Assembly (NCBI GenBank): GCA_000436375.1
Contig: FR885511.1
Location: 182,891-246,890, forward strand
Length of the DNA stretch: 64,000 nt
From: Azospirillum sp. CAG:239
GTDB lineage: Bacteria > Pseudomonadota > Alphaproteobacteria > RF32 > CAG-239
Direction: 5' to 3'
Position 1 is the stretch's first letter. Every line of letters begins with the position of its first letter. The notes below the pieces were generated by a model. That model saw only the letters and a list, made by a program, of their open reading frames with translations, searched no databases and had not been told where the DNA came from. The position numbers and the translations under genes are program-made. Of the stretch, positions 61,495 through 64,000 are shown piece after piece.

Positions 61495-61690
61495 GTCATG
61501 TTCGGCCTTGAGCCGGACATCTCTTTTAGATTCCCGTGCCAAGCACGGGAATGACAGAGGAGAAGAAAAGAGCACGGGAATGACAGAAAGAGGAACATCA
61601 GGGAATGACAGGAAAGAATAAAAGCACGGCGATGACAATATTATTTTTTCTCACCCGGGTTCGTTTCCAGGCTTCTAAATTCGTTTCGGT
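61324..61690 (+). repeat. Imperfect 37-bp direct repeat and GGGAATGACAG tandem array
   Basis: A 37-bp unit beginning CCCGGGTTCGT (61324-61360) recurs at 61654-61690 with about four mismatches. Between them GGGAATGACAG-type units occur at about 61548, 61577 and 61602, with a degenerate GCGATGACA near 61628, after an inverted repeat GATTCCCGTGC/GCACGGGAATG. This is a common style of bacterial intergenic repeat. No gene is supported in this 450-base gap. Confidence 0.6.
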
Positions 61691-61717
61691 TGCAGGGGAT
61701 TTTTTTGTGACTTTTCT

Positions 61718-62608
61718 CTAGTCGGTTTTTTCTGTCGTCAGATAATTGTAAACGGTCTGCGATATTTGGGCGGCCAGTGCGGCATTGGCACGGTCGTCAT
61801 GTTTTGATTCGGTTATCATGACGGCGATATAATAGGTGCTGCCGTTTGTCAAAGTGACAAAACCGGCGTCGTTGTCGGCAATTTTAATGCCGTCGGCGGT
61901 GCGTGAAGACGAGCCGGTTTTGTGGCCGAATATGACGCCGGGAGGAAGGCCTAGTTTTATTTTGTCGGCGCCGGTGGAGGTTTTGATCATGATATCGGCG
62001 AGAAATTTCCGGTGTTCGGCTGACAAAACGTCTTTTTCAAAAACAAGTTTTATCAGTCCGGCGACATCTGACGGCGCGGCCTGATTCAGGTATTGGTTTT
62101 CTGCTTTTTGGTTCATCTGTTTTTCGTTGACGCGAATGTCAATGCCGGAAAAACCGAGGTCATGCAGAAATTTTTCCAATTGTCCGGTTCCTCCGGAATA
62201 TTCCAGCAGAATGTCCGCGGCATTGTTGTCGCTTTCGGCAATCATGTATTCGAGCAGCTCGGCCAGACTGATTTCGAAGGGGCGGCGGGGATGTTTTTTC
62301 AGCATGGGGCTGTACATGTTCGCGTCCGTCATGTTTTCTTTGACTGTCAGTTTTGCGTTAAGAGCTGTTTCGGTTTGCTCCATCTGCCGGAGGGTTTGAA
62401 CCGCAATAAAAAACTTGAAAACGCTGAGCAGCGGGCGTTTCCGGTTGCCGACCGCCCAATTTCGGCTGCCGCTGACGACGGCGACGCCTGCATCGGTGTT
62501 TGAGAGGCGGATTATGCGGCGAAGTCTGCTTTCCAGAGAATTTTCGCGAACTGCAAACGCTGTTGCGCCCAGCAGCAGAAACAAACAGAGCGATATCCAG
62601 AGTTTCAT
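61718..62608 (-). CDS. Class A beta-lactamase
   Basis: A 296-residue serine beta-lactamase with signal peptide MKLWISLCLFLLLGATAFA. Active-site motifs: S62-x-x-K65 (LLSVFKFF), S126-D-N (AESDNNAAD), a candidate general-base Glu162 in VNEKQM, and K230-T-G (HKTGSSS). The omega-loop pattern (NEKQMNQ...NQYLN) resembles the A2 subclass such as PER, CfxA and CepA rather than TEM/SHV. It should act in the periplasm on penicillins or cephalosporins; spectrum unknown. Monocistronic and chromosomal, with no mobile gene nearby. Confidence 0.92.
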   Translation of the reverse strand: MKLWISLCLFLLLGATAFAVRENSLESRLRRIIRLSNTDAGVAVVSGSRNWAVGNRKRPLLSVFKFFIAVQTLRQMEQTETALNAKLTVKENMTDANMYSPMLKKHPRRPFEISLAELLEYMIAESDNNAADILLEYSGGTGQLEKFLHDLGFSGIDIRVNEKQMNQKAENQYLNQAAPSDVAGLIKLVFEKDVLSAEHRKFLADIMIKTSTGADKIKLGLPPGVIFGHKTGSSSRTADGIKIADNDAGFVTLTNGSTYYIAVMITESKHDDRANAALAAQISQTVYNYLTTEKTD

Positions 62609-62764
62609 GTCTTTTCCGGTAACGTTAAATTTTGTTCAGAATATTGCGGATAATTTAATTTTTCGTATAGTTCGGCTAATCCATTCGGTTTAAAGGCGCT
62701 GGATTCCGGCTTTCGTCTGATTACATTGGATGGGAAAACCGTTTTACAGCAAAGGAAAAAAGCC

Positions 62765-63658
62765 ATGAATGAAAAATCTGAACTGATTAATCCGCAAAAA
62801 GCGTATTTTAACGGCAAGTTTAAAGAAAAGCTCCAGAAAGCGCCCGGGGTGCAGGCCGAAATGGAACGGAAGCCCGATTGCGGCGAAGACAGTTATCAGG
62901 GGTGCAACCGGCTGGCCGGACGCAAGGCGCTGGTTACGGGCGGCGATTCCGGCATCGGACGGGCGGCGGCAATCGCCTTTGCCCGGGAAGGGGCCGACGT
63001 GGCGCTGAACTATTTTCCGAGTGAGGAAGAAGATGCCGAGGAAGTGAAAAAGCTGATTGAAAAAGCCGGACAAAAGGCGGTTTTGCTTCCCGGAGACCTT
63101 AACCGCAGGGAAGTATGCGCGGAAATTGTCGAAAAAGCCGTCGACGGGCTCGGCGGCCTTGATGTTTTGGCTTTGGCGGCCGGCCGGCAGACGGCTTGCG
63201 CCGACCTAGCCGAACTGTCCGACGCGCAGCTGTTGGAAACGTTTCAGGTCAACGTCTTTTCGATGTTTTGGACGGTTAAGGCCGCACTGCCCCATCTGCC
63301 GGCCGGTTCGAGCATTATTACCACTTCGTCGATACAGGCTTATCAGCCGAGCAAGTACCTGCTTGATTATGCGGCGACCAAAGGTGCAATCGTCTGTTTT
63401 ACGCGTGCACTGGCCAAGCAGCTTGCCGACCGCGGCATTCGGGCGAATTCGGTGGCGCCGGGGCCGATTTGGACGCCTTTACAGATTTGCGGCGGACAGC
63501 TGCCGGAAAACATTCCCGAGTTTGGGCAGGAAACGCCGCTCAGAAGAGCCGGCCAGCCGGCGGAGCTGGCTTCGCTGTACGTTTATCTGGCGTCGAACGA
63601 ATCAAGTTATGTGACGGCAGAGGTTATGGGCGTGACCGGAGGCATGCATTTGTCCTGA
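62765..63658 (+). CDS. SDR-family oxidoreductase (YghA-like)
   Basis: A 297-residue short-chain dehydrogenase. NAD(P)-binding [22 protein letters not shown] ([12 protein letters not shown]), catalytic [21 protein letters not shown] (Ser, Tyr, Lys as YAATK), and [10 protein letters not shown]. The N-terminal 45-residue extension with [12 protein letters not shown] is characteristic of the YghA/YhxC group. Substrate unknown. The ATG at 62765 has AAAGGA upstream; an earlier in-frame start at 62726 is less likely. Confidence 0.9.
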   Translation: MNEKSELINPQKAYFNGKFKEKLQKAPGVQAEMERKPDCGEDSYQGCNRLAGRKALVTGGDSGIGRAAAIAFAREGADVALNYFPSEEEDAEEVKKLIEKAGQKAVLLPGDLNRREVCAEIVEKAVDGLGGLDVLALAAGRQTACADLAELSDAQLLETFQVNVFSMFWTVKAALPHLPAGSSIITTSSIQAYQPSKYLLDYAATKGAIVCFTRALAKQLADRGIRANSVAPGPIWTPLQICGGQLPENIPEFGQETPLRRAGQPAELASLYVYLASNESSYVTAEVMGVTGGMHLS

Positions 63659-63770
63659 CGTATGGGAAACAGACGCGGCCGGCGGTTTTATGGCGCTGTA
63701 TTAAGAAAATTTAAACAGAAATAAAATTAATTTAATTTCAGTTTAATCCTTTATTTTAATGTAAGAAAAA

Positions 63771-64000
63771 ATGCACCATATCCATACCCTTATTTTAGAC
63801 TTGACCCTTATTACTATTTATGCCGGCATAATGACGCTTGTCTGCAAAAAACTGAAGCAGCCGATTGTTCTCGGGTACGTGGTTGCCGGTATTCTGGCCG
63901 GTCCGTTTTTCAATTTTCTGCCGACGGTCAGCGACCGCGAAGACCTGACGCTGTGGGCGGACATCGGCGTTATTTTTCTTCTGTTCGGCCTGGGGCTGGA
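63771..64000 (+). CDS. CPA2 cation:proton antiporter, N-terminal fragment
   Basis: The first 76 codons of a gene cut by the right edge: MHHIHTLILDLTLITIYAG, KLKQPIVLGYVVAGILAGP and DIGVIFLLFGLGLE. These are the helix 1-3 motifs of the KefB/CPA2 family of potassium or sodium:proton antiporters. ATG with AAGAAAAA upstream, 112 bases after the SDR gene. The C-terminal RCK domain, if any, is outside the window. Confidence 0.88.
   Translation, partial: MHHIHTLILDLTLITIYAGIMTLVCKKLKQPIVLGYVVAGILAGPFFNFLPTVSDREDLTLWADIGVIFLLFGLGL

Noticed and set aside
61438..61638. Minus-strand frame of 66 codons
   Set aside because: Composed of the GGGAATGACAG repeat and tRNA-tail duplicate; not a gene.

Overview
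The window looks like the chromosome of a host-associated or gut-type alphaproteobacterium of moderate GC. The backbone genes point that way: GroEL with a GGM-rich tail, a DUF3576 lipoprotein, a CpaA/PilD-type prepilin peptidase, the rpmH-rnpA-yidD-yidC-engB block, and a recombinase/DUF2924 pair of the alphaproteobacterial kind. The species was not identified; this is inferred from protein character and gene order.

Left backbone (1-16.9 kb): murJ (partial), typA, a PfkB kinase, an 8Fe ferredoxin, htpG, a small HTH protein preceded by a strongly structured RNA-like region, a prepilin peptidase, a one-domain voltage-gated channel, two unknown genes, groES-groEL, a TM2 protein, an SMR pump, tRNA-Gly(GCC), dgt, an ASCH protein, a nitroreductase, apt and tRNA-Ser(CGA).

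Mobile element (about 16.86-34.83 kb): it is bounded by a 21-bp direct repeat. The left copy is the 3' end of tRNA-Ser; the right copy lies 18 kb away. The left half holds a serine recombinase, DUF2924, a ParB-methyltransferase fusion, DUF5681, a terminase large subunit, an XRE repressor with a candidate operator, DUF6150, and small membrane, nuclease and lipoprotein genes. No capsid, portal or tail gene is visible, so it resembles a decayed prophage or a satellite. The right half is AT-rich cargo with two candidate defence systems. One is a tight four-gene operon: 5-methylcytosine methyltransferase, a protein with two GHKL ATPase domains, a receiver-domain protein, and a T4-Pnkp-type 3' phosphatase. 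The other is a complete retron: msr-msd RNA candidate, a reverse transcriptase fused to a trypsin-like protease, and a small tail-anchored membrane protein.

Right backbone (34.8-64 kb): an exported flavodoxin and a NapH/NapG-like polyferredoxin-tatA-tatC operon share matching MerR-type promoters. A nicotianamine-synthase-like gene and fur share an intergenic Fur box. Then come dapE-like, GNAT and glyoxalase genes; a TPR / GT4-like / ketopantoate-reductase-like / rsmB run; DUF3576-leuS-lptE-holA; engB-yidC-yidD-rnpA-rpmH; a BAX-inhibitor protein; a YgjP-like peptidase; two tandem YcgN-type cysteine-cluster proteins; dnaB; rpmB; tRNA-Arg(CCG); a class A beta-lactamase; an SDR; and the start of a CPA2 antiporter.

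A recurrent pattern: all three tRNA genes are followed at a distance by a second copy of their 3' end, in two cases with the terminator as well. This suggests repeated integration at tRNA genes.
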